Source: Liquidambar formosana (lineage: Eukaryota > Streptophyta > Magnoliopsida > Saxifragales > Altingiaceae). From it: 64,000 bases of DNA. A program made the translations under genes and the position numbers. The stretch lies in assembly GCA_039720395.1 (NCBI GenBank), contig CM077821.1, positions 39,244,792-39,308,791 of the forward strand, read 5' to 3'. The notes under the pieces were generated by a model, which saw only the letters and a list, made by a program, of their open reading frames with translations, did not search any database and was not told where the DNA came from. Positions within the stretch are counted from its first letter, which is position 1, and the number at the start of each line of letters is the position of its first letter. Positions 1 through 11,034 of this stretch are shown in pieces.

Positions 1-373
1 ATATCTATGTGCAATACTAAAATACAATACATTTTGTAGCACATGTGCATGACTGTATGAATTAAAACTCTCTTAATTTATTTAAAAATCTTTTTTTTAC
101 TACTATGAATTGGTTGGGGTGTTATACGAAAGATGCTTGTATAATATTGTCCTTACTTTAAACTAAAAACGGGGACCCTTTGGGGCAGTAGCCTCAAGTA
201 GCTACCCTAAAGGCTGGCCCTGGTAGGGTTATCACATCGATCGTAGCCCCCCTTCTGCAATGCTTGCTTAGCCAAAGAAAAAAAAAAAAAAAGGGAGGTG
301 CCAATGATGTTATTTAAAGGGATTTGTTCCATTCATTTTAATTAAGTTCGAAAATCCAATTATTACTCCATCG
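1..373. other. Intergenic, no gene seen
   Basis: AT-rich DNA with a poly-A run near 273-292. A GC-richer patch at about 170-250 looks like a decayed repeat, but I cannot name its family. No coding signal was found on either strand. Confidence 0.5.
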
Positions 374-511
374 TCCATATGAGAGAGAGAGAGAGAGAGA
401 GGAGAGAGAGGAGAGGGAGGGAGGTTGCATTAGATTAAGAGGTTGACATAATACCCATAGTCCATATGAGAGAGAGAGAGAGGTTGCAATAGATTAAGAG
501 GTTGACATAAT
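374..511. repeat. (GA)n microsatellite in a local tandem duplication
   Basis: A unit made of TCCATATGAG, a GA run, then AGGTTGCA and a stretch ending GGTTGACATAA occurs twice (374-452 and 461-511). The first copy has a longer, interrupted GA tract. It lies just beyond the 3' end of the minus-strand acyltransferase-like gene and is probably in or near its 3' flank. It fits replication slippage. Confidence 0.8.
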
Positions 512-585
512 TAATTGTAGTAGCTAGCTCATAGTCAAGGTGTCCATAGTCACCAGATAGCTTCTCAAGAAAATCTAGCTCTAGC

Positions 586-3500
586 TCACTCCACAAAGTG
601 ACCAGCTTCCACAAGAACACTTTTCATGTTATCAACCAGTTCTTGCATTTGCTCCCTTGAATGCAGCGGCGATGGATACACACAAGCACAATCCAACTGT
701 CCATCTCTTATGGTGTCAAATATAGCAATGGATGGGCCAATGCCATGAATCGAAGCACACCCTATGTAATCCTCCAGTCCCACCACTCCCTGCATGCCAC
801 TAGAGTCGTCGTCGATCACGGCGTCCTCGAACACTGAGATGAAGGAACTTCTCAAGGAAGATGATGACGTCAAGCTTGGGTTGTCAATGGCCTTGCACAT
901 GAGGAAGTTGAGGTCAGCCATGTCTGAGAAATGCTTGTTGCCGTTCTTAGAAGTTGCAAAGGCTACGTAGCTTCTCCTTGCAAGCTCCCATAGGCTTTCA
1001 CTTCCTTTTAAGGATAGTATGTTCAGGATGGCAGAGTGATAAAATCCTGAAAATTGTTGGAAAATCAATGATATACAAAGTATGATAGAGAAGTGTAGTA
1101 TGGTTAATATGTATGCCTAAAATATACTCAGGCTACATGTTGGGCCTGGGATCATGTGAGATACTATCTCTCACATAAAGAAACATAAGCAAATGAGTCA
1201 CACTCAAAACGACTTAGTACCTGTTTGGGATAGTTTCAGAGTAGAATCAGAAGTAGAATCAGAAGCTGAATCAGAATCAGGGAGGAGGCAACTTGAGTAA
1301 ATTGGCCTCAAAATCTCTTTTGGGCTTATAATCACTTTTCTTATTTTTTATCCAAACACTCTTAAAAGTGATTATGGGCCATCAGAAGAGATTTTGGACC
1401 TCCCAAAATCTCATCCAAACAGGCACTTAAATGTGTTGGCACTTTTGGTCTAATCATGTATAATTTGCCCACAATTAAGTAACCTCAACTCAAATTGGAC
1501 ATATGCTGTGTGGCCCTCCTAGCCCAAATGCCCTAAATTTTAGCCCACACTTGGAGAAGAGTTGGGCATATAATTTGCCATCTAGGCCCTTAGATGGTAT
1601 GGCTCGGTGGGGTCTAAATGAAAGTTACGATCAAATATCAATTTCAAAAGTATTTTCTCTTACATTATGTTTGGATAAAGAATTTTGAGGTAGAATTTAT
1701 TTTGAGATGAAATTTGTAAAATTTTTATAAGGAACCATCTCGAAGACAAATCTTACTTAGAAATTTCTTGTTCAAACATAGCATTGTTTACTTTGTGTAA
1801 GCATTTTATAAGACATTTCTGTTTTGGAATAACATTTTCCTATCCGATGCTAGGTACATTAATTAGAGGTTTCAGTAGGGCGGGTTGGGAGGTTTACCCA
1901 TGCTTAAACACAATGAGGTAAATCCCCTGCCAAGCTCTATTTGCTGAGCTCAGGTTGCCCACAGGTTGGACAGGCTTTTCCAAAGGATTTTTTTTTTTTT
2001 TCTCTATTTTATAAAAAGGATGGTTGGATTCGTTTCTAAACAGGGTAACTTGTATATCAAACCTATGGTTTTCTACCTAAAAGAAAAAAAAGATACGCAG
2101 TAAACAAATTAGATCACAAATAAAAGATCATAAACATGTCCTCAACAATCAACATTAACAAGATCCTATATTGATTATTTGATGTTTTTGGCCTTAGTTA
2201 AATGTAGAATTGACATATTGTTAATTAGTTATTTGTTCAACTTTAAATACTTTATAATATATATATACGGATTCGGTCTCATCAATACACATTAATTTTC
2301 TCATATCAACATCATGCATGAGTGGTTGTACCTTGTACCTTGTAATCCACACATACATAGGATACAACCACAATGCATTGTACCCTATGCATGGTGTTGA
2401 TGTAAGTTACATCAACATTTGGATCCATTGCTTATCACCCAAAAAACAAAAAAAGAAGAAAAGAAAAGAAACACTGGATCCATTCATATATATAATCTTG
2501 ATCAGATGAACACACGCGCACCTAGTTTATATCAACATTATGCATTAAGGGTTGTACCCGTGTATTAGTCCAATTACCGTTAACGTACTATATTAATGTA
2601 GGCCCACCGAATTGTTATGTATGTCTTTATTCGGGTTTTAGGTTGGCCAGTTATCTGCAAACGAAATATCCTTCTATTAGGAACCCTCTCTGTCTCTCTA
2701 TATATATGTATCTTACCAAAATGGTGACAAGAAAGAGGTGGGTCAAGAATCGAACGGCAGTCGGTGAGGGTCAGAACACCATACTTCCGTTGGTGGTCCG
2801 TTTTGCGTTTAGAGGTCTGAGCTGCAATCAGTCCAGCAGCTGCCAGTGCCCCACAAAGTTTAATCCCCCTGGATCTGCAACCCTGCAAAACGGTGTCATA
2901 TCCAAAAATAAATACCCTTCTTCTAGAGCAGCCGCAGAGTATATATAGAATTTAATGCAAAACCATGTGTCTTGCTTAGTAGTATCTCTACGGATAGATG
3001 AATCATAAAAATTACTCGATAAGCCATAAATGCGAAAACTGAGAGGAAAAAAAAAATGAAAAATAAACTCTAGCCCTTGTAACTTAGTGGTATCTCTCTG
3101 CCCATGTGTTCGCATGTTCTCATGGCGGCAGAACTCAGACTGAAAAAACAAAGTTTAAAAAATGCATGAAAATGGATCGATCCACTTACAGCAAGAAGCC
3201 TTTGAGTGTCCTCTAGATTCATCTTCAACCTCACCACCTCAGAAGACCTAGGGGACTTAGCGTCTTTGAATTTCAAATTCGTCAGCCTAAGTGAATTCAC
3301 AGAGTAACCTAGCATGTCCACTCCACGTGCCCACAAACCTTTCTTACCTTTCCCACCAGGAATAAGATCCTCAATCCCCAAACTAACCTCCCCTTTGTTC
3401 CCTTTTTCCCTCTCTATCTCTCCTCCATCACTAAACAGCACATGCAATTCTCTCATTATAGTCACCGCCGTCGTGCGGTCGCACGCCGCCGTATGAAACC

Positions 3501-3984
3501 GGAGAACCAACGACCACTTCGTATCGGGCAGGGCGTAGAGGGTGGCGAAAAAAACATCGGCGTTCGTGTTCGATGAATGGCTAGGATTGTTCCACGTGTT
3601 TTGGTTCAATTCGTGCTCGAGGATTAGATGGAATGGGGTGATGTTGGAGGGGTTGTTTCGATTGGAAACAATGCTCTTGAGGAGATGGGAAGTTGACGAA
3701 TGATCCAACGATTTGATTTGGAGGAAAGGGGTGGGAGATGTGACGAAGGAGTGGGTGTTTGTGGTAGTGTCAAAGTGAAGTTTGGAGCGGAGAATAGGGT
3801 GGGAAATTTGGAGTTTGTGGAGTGCATTTTGGACATCTGAGATGTCTGGTTCTTTCGAGCCAAGGAGGGCCAAAACGGTAATGCCGGTGCCACCGGCCAC
3901 GGCGCTGCACCAACTGTGCTCGTTGCTGCCCATGGCTCGGCCCTTGGGCTCTAGCGGTTGCCGGTGGAGGCTTTGATGAGCCAT
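586..3984 (-). CDS. Plant condensation/acyltransferase-fold protein (chloramphenicol-acetyltransferase-like superfamily), 3 exons
   Basis: Exons on the minus strand are 3984-3190, 2882-2717 and 1046-586, with GT/AG introns in phases 0 and 1, giving 473 residues. The start is the first ATG, leading into MAHQSLHRQP. Residues about 23-75 (NEHSWCSAVAGGTGITVLA and SHPILRSKLHFD) resemble the N-terminal half of condensation-domain proteins. FHTAACDR at residues 163-170 sits where BAHD and condensation enzymes carry HHxxxDG; here the second, catalytic His position is Thr. Exon 2 carries SRGIKLCGALAAAG and LTDCRSILDP. Exon 3 carries FYHSAILN, HFSDMADLNFLMCKAID and DCACVYPSPLHSREQM. I recognise these blocks from widespread, uncharacterised plant proteins. 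The substrate is unknown and activity is doubtful because of the motif. Intron 2 (1047-2716) contains MITEs. No frame damage is seen. Confidence 0.85.
1217..1426. mobile_element. Tourist-like MITE (PIF/Harbinger type) in intron 2
   Basis: A 210-bp element has terminal inverted repeats, GTACCTGTTTGG at the left and CCAAACAGGCAC at the right, flanked on both sides by TTA. A TTA target duplication and a (C)CTGTTTGG terminus are typical of PIF/Harbinger-derived Tourist MITEs. It has no coding capacity and lies in intron 2 of the acyltransferase-like gene. Confidence 0.8.
1663..1787. mobile_element. Short inverted-repeat MITE in intron 2
   Basis: About 125 bp with imperfect inverted ends (ATTATGTTTGGATAAAGAAT against the complement of TTCTTGTTCAAACATAGCAT). 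TTA occurs beside both ends, but the exact boundaries are uncertain. It is probably another PIF/Harbinger-type MITE in the same intron. Confidence 0.55.
2264..2575. repeat. TA-tract-associated palindromic repeat family, composite copy
   Basis: It begins next to TATATATATA. It carries the family hallmarks: TATCAACATcATGCAT, a GGTTGTACC core, GGATACAACC, and a GTTGATGTAAGTTACATCAAC palindrome-like end. A second, partial unit follows at about 2485-2575 (TATATCAACATTATGCATTA, GGGTTGTACC). The same family recurs at least seven more times in the window. It lies in intron 2 of the minus-strand gene. Confidence 0.6.
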
Positions 3985-4029
3985 TAGAAACTGAGAGTGG
4001 TCGAGAATGAGAGAGGCCTTGTTTGTGTG

Positions 4030-5520
4030 TGGCTTTCACTAGCTACCGATGGCACTTAAATAAATTGGTTGGGGGAGTGGGGAAGGGGAAGACATTTAAT
4101 TTTAGTACGTACAGGGCCTTAGCTGTAGCTAGGAATAGGGAATGGTGGTGGTCCTCTGGGAAGGGTTGGGTGTGCTATTGTTAAATGCCCATTACTGGAA
4201 AATGGGGCGTGTCGTTCGTTTCCAGGTGGGCCCTGTCCTTTATTTATTAAGTTTATACCAATAACATTTACTTTGGCTTTGAATCAGAGCGGCCAGCTTC
4301 TGACAGTTTACTACCAAGACGGTGGAGAATATTTATCTCCATCTAGCCATTCTTTAATGATATGGAATCTTTTTCTTATATATTTTATTTTACTGAAATG
4401 GATTTTTTTTACTGTCACTTTCTCTTCCTTTAATTATTTACTAAGGTTTATCTTCTTAATTTGGATTAAAAAGGGGGAATTCCATGTTGCCCAAAAATAA
4501 ATAAAATAAAAAAAAATATAAAATGGGATATCATACCCCAAATAATAAGTTAGTCACATTTGGTGATCACTTCCTAGATAATGTGACCCACTTACCACCG
4601 GGAGCAGAGCTAGGGGGGTAGGCAAGGGCCATGCGCCCCCTTAAAGCCAAACGCTGCCTTCACTCGTGTATTGTATGATGCAATAATGGAGAAATATCCA
4701 TATTATGACACAAGTGGCCCCTGCTTCTTCACCTTGCAACGAACTTATATATGCTTTACAATAATAGTAAATTGTAAATGCAATTTATGGAGTTGTTGAT
4801 TGGACGGTTGGCATATTTTGCATTCTTATTCAACTTATTATAGGAGTATTAAATACATTTAGTTTTAAACGTTCTTAATATATTTTTTTATTAATAATAG
4901 TAGATGAGGTCACAATTTGAAAATTAAACTTAATGGTAAAAAGAATCGTAAATTTGAACTTGGTCAGATTTCACGCTGATAATGTGTAATTATCAAGGAC
5001 CACTCATTGTACGACATAGGTATAAATGTTTATCTGGCCTTTTATAGGACGCTACTTGCCTCCACCCTGGAAGAGTTCTTTTCTATTTCCATTCATATTC
5101 TGCCATGTGTCATAAATATTTTAGAGAAATATGAATTTAAAAACACAAACAAATAAATTAATTAATAGAGATACGTGGAGACACATTCATGTTACTCGAC
5201 ACATGCATGTATTTAATCAATTCTCTTTATTTATTTGGACATATGGCAAAATATAAGAAGGAATGGGGAAGGAGCTCCTCCACCCAAGGGTGGAGGCAAG
5301 TATTTGCCTTATATGAAGGGTAGAAAATTAGGAGTGTATACTCGACACATGCATAGCGGGCGCCCTTCATTTAACCCGCTTTTACGCTCTCATGCTTAGG
5401 AGGAGCTATTCTGTTAGGTTGTTGTTACGCGCACTAAAGCGCTCACATACTTAGCAGGAGATCCTTCTTGAAGCCGCTATAACGTGGATACGTATATATG
5501 ATATAAATATATTAAAAAAA
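4030..5520. other. Intergenic upstream of the acyltransferase-like gene
   Basis: It holds the minus-strand gene's upstream region. A weak TATA-like TTTATTTAAG (minus strand) lies about 75 bp before the ATG. AT-rich DNA follows. A GC-richer patch at about 4600-4650 looks like an old repeat end. No gene was found; short open frames here lack codon or domain support. Confidence 0.45.
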
Positions 5521-5522
5521 AA

Positions 5523-5736
5523 CATATAGGATGACGATAAGACGAGTACGTGCTGACATAACTTATATCAATACTTGTATTAGGGATTGTGTTTCGTGTA
5601 TTAGTAGATTAAGAGGCACATTGGGCCAATGCACAGAGTACAATCCCCAATGTATGGTACTAATATAACTTACATCAACATATAATGCTATGATTAGGAC
5701 TATATATATATGTGTATATATGTATATATATACACA
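5523..5736. repeat. TA-tract-associated palindromic repeat family copy
   Basis: It starts with ATATAGGATGACGATAAG and contains ATAACTTATATCAATACTTG, an inverted pair around GATTGTG and CAATCCCCAATG, and TAATATAACTTACATCAACA. It ends in a run of TATATATA at about 5700-5730. The layout matches the copies at 31700 and 34983. Confidence 0.7.
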
Positions 5737-6181
5737 CTAGATATGGGTACACATGCCTTACACGTGAATAATATTTAAATAATAAAAGATATATGAAAAT
5801 TTATAAATTCTCATATTATATATATATAAAACATGGAAATCTTATTATTTGTTACTTTTTGTTGATTTAAGTCATTAGAATGAATGCTTAACATGCATAA
5901 TATGTCAAAATTCCTTACATGGTTAGGAGTTATAGTAAGAATAAGAAGTTGGCTTAAAGACATGTATAGTAGTAGAAGCTGTGTAGAATTCAAGAAGGGG
6001 ATGTCATTATCTTTTTTTCTCCTCTTTTTATTTTTATTTTTTTTGCTGGAAAATAAACATTCTTAATTGGTTAAATATAAGGGGCAAATAAGTACTTAAA
6101 ATTTAAAATAAGGGTACAGTGTAATGGTCAATCAAAAGTTTGTTTAAGATACATATATACTTTTATAGGTATAGTGTTAGA
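5737..6181 (-). mobile_element. Short non-autonomous Helitron, minus strand
   Basis: Read on the minus strand, it starts TCTAACACTATACCTATAAA (5' end at 6181) and ends with a hairpin of CACGTG, spacer and CATGTG, then TACCCATATCTAG (3' end at 5737). The flanking bases are A before TC and T after CTAG, the expected Helitron insertion site. At 445 bp it has no room for Rep-helicase. Its first 100 bp resembles that of the next element and of 39100-39214. Confidence 0.8.
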
Positions 6182-6213
6182 TAGATATAGACATAGAGAT
6201 ATATATATCTATA

Positions 6214-7724
6214 TCTATACTACCTATAAAAAGATGAATGTGAGAAAAACTTTTGATTGACTAATATACCCTTATTTTAATTTTTAAATACACAATTACC
6301 CTTCTGCATATATAGGAAATATAGCAATATAAAACACATACCTTAATAAGAATTCTAAGGAAACTATAATTCGATCGTATAATAATTAAATAAAACCAAA
6401 CCCAAATAGGAATTTTAAGGAAACGGAAACTATAATTCGTAAAATCCTAACAATGTTAACATATAAATACAAATAGAAACACATTATAAAAATCATAAAA
6501 CCCTAACACAAAAAAGAACAACTACTGCTTTCTTCTTCTGCATCTTCTATGTGCTTTTATTGCGTTTCCTTTCTTCTGGTGCTTTGTCTGGTATGTAGTT
6601 TTCAATAAACTTGACTCATATATATAAATCATGTTTAAATATTTAAATCTCTGCTTGCATAAACATTTAAATCTCTGCCTGCATTGCATGATTAAATTTT
6701 TAAATCTTTATTAGAATTGAAAAATTAGCAAGAAAAAGAAGATAATCAAAGACGAATCAAGTTAAATGAAAATAAAAAGACGCATGCTTGAATAAAAACA
6801 AATGAAAACCCAGATTAAGAGGCCAAAAAAAAAAAAAAAAAACTTGAATTGCATAAGTAAAGTTTTGAATAGCACATATAATATTTGATTATTTTCTAAA
6901 GATTCACATATTAGAAAAAACTTGAATTGCATTATTGAACTTTTAAATTGCTGCTATTGCATAATTTTCATATTTTGTTGATAATTCATATGTAATATCT
7001 AATTTTTGAAAATAATCAAGTCAAATTACCAAGAAAAAGAAGAGAATCAAAGACGATTCAATTGAAGGAAAATTAAAAAAGAAGCTGGCTTGAACAAAAA
7101 CAAAACAAACCCCCCCCCCCCCAAAAAAAAAAGAAAACCAAAAAACCATTAACGAATGCACAAGAAAAAAAGAAAATAAAGAGGGAAGGTCTAATTAACC
7201 ACCAAAAATAGTCCCTATCAAATCGTGATGTTTATGAAACTTTGTAATATCTACCTGCAAACCCAAAATACCAAACTAAACAAAACAAAACCAAAAAGAA
7301 CAAAAAGAAAAGGAAATAACTTAGATCACAACCCCCCCCCCCCCAAAAAAAAAGGGTTCAAAATCACTTTAAAAAAAAAATGTACAGGCCCACAAAACAA
7401 AAAAAAAAAAAAAAAATTACAACCAGTGATCCACCACGCATCGACGAAGAAAATATATATACATATATATATCGAAATCAAATCATATCAAAGAACCCAT
7501 GTATAATGAAGTTTCAAAGATAATTTTAAGCACTATGATTTGGGAAAGATAATGAAACAAAAATAGTAATCATATCAAAACAAGTAAATGATTGAGTGAT
7601 CAAAGTGCTTTCATCTTATGCAAAGGTACGATAAAATTATTAAATTAAAAAAAATTATTATCATTATTGAAAAAAATAATTTAACTCAAAAAAATTCACG
7701 TGCAACGCACGTGTACACCAACTA

Positions 7725-7725
<1 letters not shown>
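6214..7725 (+). mobile_element. Non-autonomous Helitron, plus strand
   Basis: It starts A|TCTATACTACCTATAAAAA at 6214 and ends with a hairpin (CACGTGCAACGCACGTG) followed by TACACCAACTAG|T at 7725. The TC start, the CTAG end, the 3' hairpin and the A/T insertion site are all present. The 1.5-kb interior is A-rich, with C and A homopolymers near 7110-7130 and 7332-7345. It contains an internal repeat: AAGAAAAAGAAGATAATCAA at 6730 and a close copy at 7032. No Rep or helicase coding was found. It lies 32 bp from an oppositely oriented Helitron. Confidence 0.85.

Positions 7726-7768
<43 letters not shown>
7726..7768. repeat. (TA)n microsatellite
   Basis: An uninterrupted TA run directly follows the Helitron 3' end and leads into the next TA-associated repeat copy. 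Confidence 0.95.
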
Positions 7769-7773
<5 letters not shown>

Positions 7774-7975
7774 TAATCAAGTGAATATGTGTTGATATAA
7801 ATTATATTGGCCTCTTTATAGCTGTATTAGAAATTTTATCTTGTGCGTTAGTGGCTGCATTTGAGATTGTAAGTCGTGAATTAGTTGTATCAATATTATA
7901 TATTGATCAGAGATTGTATCTCATGTATGTGTGAGTTGTGTAAATCACTATATACACACATATTGGTTTATTCGG
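7769..7975. repeat. TA-tract-associated palindromic repeat family copy
   Basis: It opens with AGTCTTAATCAAGTGAATATG then TGTTGATATAAATTATATTG. It contains TTGTGCGTTAGTGG and GATTGTATCTCATG, and ends near CACTATATACACACATA. It is more diverged than the 31700 and 34983 copies but has the same block order. Confidence 0.65.
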
Positions 7976-8465
7976 TTAACCTTGAATGTAAATGAAAAAA
8001 AAAGAATGTAAATGAAAAAAAAGAAAGAAAGAGGAGCTACCCCATACATGTGTCCATGTTATGCCAGGATATATAGGTTGTGAGTCACTTATCTCAAAGT
8101 ATTTGGAGTTCTAAGTAAGGAGGAAAACTTATATATAAATGTGATATGATTGATGTGATGTTATAAGTTAATGAAAATAAAAAATAATATAAATATTAGA
8201 ATACCTTTTAATCCCACAATCTCATTTTAATTTACTTCCATTAATCCGTCGCACCCATATCACGATCACATTGAATACTCACTTTTAAGTAAAGCGGAAC
8301 TCGATCATCCATCTTTCAGGTCGTATGTTGGAGTTAATATCCCACATCCAATGGGGCCCCAGCTTTGAATTCCTTGTTACTCCTAATTTGAGGGTTTTTT
8401 TTTCTTTCCCTTGGTGGGGTATAAACCAGGCTAATTTAAATGTGCATGCATTCATTTTTTCACTT

Positions 8466-8605
8466 CATGATCATGCATTGGATACCTTATATATAGGTGG
8501 ATTGTATAGTATAATCCACATATATAAAGAATATATACCCCTCAACGCATTATTCTAATAATATCAACACATGCGAATGCAAAAATCACTAATAACCTGA
8601 CTTTT

Positions 8606-8659
<54 letters not shown>

Positions 8660-8755
8660 TCTAATAATATCAACACATGCAAATGCAAAAATCACTAATA
8701 ACATGACTTTTTAAAAATATATATATATATATCTATCTATATATATATATATATT
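8466..8755. repeat. Local duplication with two long (TA)n tracts and a partial family copy
   Basis: A unit of about 55 bp, starting ATTCTAATAATATCAACACA and ending CATGACTTTTTAA, occurs at about 8550-8608 and again at 8656-8714. Each copy is followed by a long TA tract. Before it, 8466-8560 resembles the end of the TA-associated family (GGATTGTATAGTATAATCC). Confidence 0.75.
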
Positions 8756-9258
8756 TGATAGAAAGAAAGGAAGGAAAGAGAGAAGTCCCACATCTTAGCT
8801 CCTTCAATACAGCATGTGGTGGTTAGGTTGCCTAGCTTGTACAATCCCACGCATGCATGGGATGCATCTTTCACTGCATATATGACTGATAATAGGAAGA
8901 ATATATACATGAAAATCTCAAAATACATCAACAACTGTTAGACCTAAAAATCCCTAATATATAACAGCTCTTTTAGCCAAAAATAAAATAAAATAAAAAT
9001 CAAGGACCGGAAGGATGGAGAGGACAGAGTCCCATGTGCTTGCTCCTTTAATTCAGCATGGTTGCAGTTTGACTGCTCTAGCTACCCATTCGGGTGATGA
9101 GTTAAAGTCAAGTGCCAAGGCCCTATCAGCATTATATAACCTTGGTTGGTTGTTGCCAGAATTTGGTTGAAATTAATAAAGTGGCAACAAAAATTAACAT
9201 GCATTATTTTATTTTATTTTATTTCTTTTCGGGGGGTGGGGTGTTCCAATTAAGCTTG
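8756..9258. other. Intergenic, nothing recognised
   Basis: AT-rich sequence with two similar stretches (about 8780-8850 and 9020-9080) that share AGTCCCA, GCTCCTT and TTCAGCATG words. They may be a diverged duplicate. No gene was seen. Confidence 0.4.
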
Positions 9259-9498
9259 GGATTTTGTGAAGTTTAGGACTTTAAATGCATGGTGAAATTA
9301 TCGCTAGATTGACGTCACGTAGCAAATGAGAAAAAATGATGGTTCGGATTCGCTAATAACAAATCAGTTGAGATCACAAAATCTGAGAACCATTTTACTA
9401 CCAACGAATCTAAGCCGTACCTTCTTTTCTCTTATCACGTAGAGTCAATCTAGCGATACTTTCACTATGCAGTTAAAGTCTCAAATTTCACCAAATCC
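9259..9498. mobile_element. Fold-back MITE, almost a perfect hairpin
   Basis: Left arm (GGATTTTGTGAAGTTTAGGA onward) and right arm (ending TCAAATTTCACCAAATCC) are reverse complements over about 95 bp. The shared TATCGCTAGATTGAC lies about 55 bp in from each end. The loop is about 50 bp. It is non-coding. I did not identify a clear target duplication, so the superfamily is uncertain. Confidence 0.75.
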
Positions 9499-11034
9499 AG
9501 ATCCATTTTTCTGACTCTTGATTTGCATTGTTACCAAAAATGAAAAAGGATTAGCCAGTGAGATCCACAAATGATGAGTCGTTGTCCTAATAACATAGTT
9601 ATCCCTTTGAGAGAATTGTGGGGATAGTGGGTTAGTTTATTTGCATTCAAATTAGTATGAAATTACTATTTTACCTATTATTAAACCCTTTTTTTATCAA
9701 TAATCTTGTATATAGGGTTAATTTTGGTATTTAAGTTGTTAGAAACAGTTTGAGAGACCAATCAAACCCAACGCTTTTAATATACAACATAGATATATAT
9801 ATATATACACACACAAATTAGGAAAAGGAGCTTTGGTTTCCTCCAAATTGCCCTTACAGGAAAGAGCTCTTACCATTGTGTAAAAGGGTATTTATGTAAT
9901 CGAACATTACCCATAACGTCATAATGTGGTGGATTCATCCGCCAGCAGCTACCTGTATATCTGTTGCTCTCCTTGCTATTATAGTTATCATTCATTCTCT
10001 TGGTCTCTTTTCCTCCATTTCCATCTCTTTCCTACCGACATCATCAACTCATTTATGGAGTTTAATCACCTCGTACAACAGTTGTTTCTCTCTTTCTTCT
10101 CGAACTGTAGCCGTGTGTCCCACATCAGTTATGGTATCGTGCTACACATTACATCACTGTACATTACACTATACTGTGCACGCATCGCATTTGTTCGATC
10201 ACTAGTATATGTTAATATCAAGAGTGGGGTGACTAGTTGATAGAGCAAACACTTTAGCAGGTGAACCATAAGGTTCAAATAATTTAAACACTTATTTGAT
10301 TAAGGTAGTTTTAGAATAAAACTTTGGGATTCAACTTGTTTGTGTTAATATATGATAGATTATGATATAAGATAAATACGGACTTTTAATATTGATTATT
10401 TATTTTTCATCTAATAATCAAAATGTAGGGTACTTAGTAACTTGCTTTTAAATTCCCCATACACTTAGTTGTTTGTTTTAATTATAGACTAATATATTGA
10501 ATGATTGATATTAGGAGTTCTCATGTATTTTATATAGATCCTTGAGAAAATTGAGACAACCAACTCTTTATGTTCGATCCGGCAATCAAAATGTAGGATA
10601 GTAATCCGTTTTTTAAATCCTCATATGCAATAGTTGTTGATCAAAAATAATTATTCACAATGGAATATATTGGGCTAGCAAATTAACTTTTTAAGGGAAG
10701 TCAAACTAGGACCAACCGAAGTAAGAAGAAAACCGGCCAAAACCATTTGGTTCGGTTGATTATATTCATGGTTTTTCTTTCATCCCTAGTTGATAGACTC
10801 GACATCTTCATATTTTATGAAAGGACCTCTTAATTTTATTTGCACCTCCCATTTAAGTAATAGATATTGAAAAAACTTTATTTATAAAATTGTTTAAAAT
10901 TATGTTTTTTAATGGGTTGCACAGTAAATTTACATAAAAACTTCTAATATTTTTTATAAAACACTGAAAAATCAAAATAAGTGAGGGTACAAACCAAGGG
11001 TGGCAATTATCGGCCCTTTATAAAATCCCGCTGG
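9499..11034. other. Intergenic; possible tRNA-derived SINE remnant at about 10222-10300
   Basis: No gene was found. At 10230-10290 there is a tRNA-like head: GACTAGTTGATAGAGC resembles a polymerase III box A, and AAGGTTCAAATAATT resembles a degraded box B about 35 bp downstream. This suggests an old SINE. Open frames at 9924-10240 lie on AT-rich sequence and overlap each other in different frames. Confidence 0.4.

Noticed and set aside
7225..7506. 93-codon frame rich in Lys
   Set aside because: It arises from A homopolymers in the interior of a Helitron.
9924..10240. Two overlapping frames of about 100 codons
   Set aside because: They occupy the same DNA in different frames, have no domain, and lack a promoter or splice pattern.
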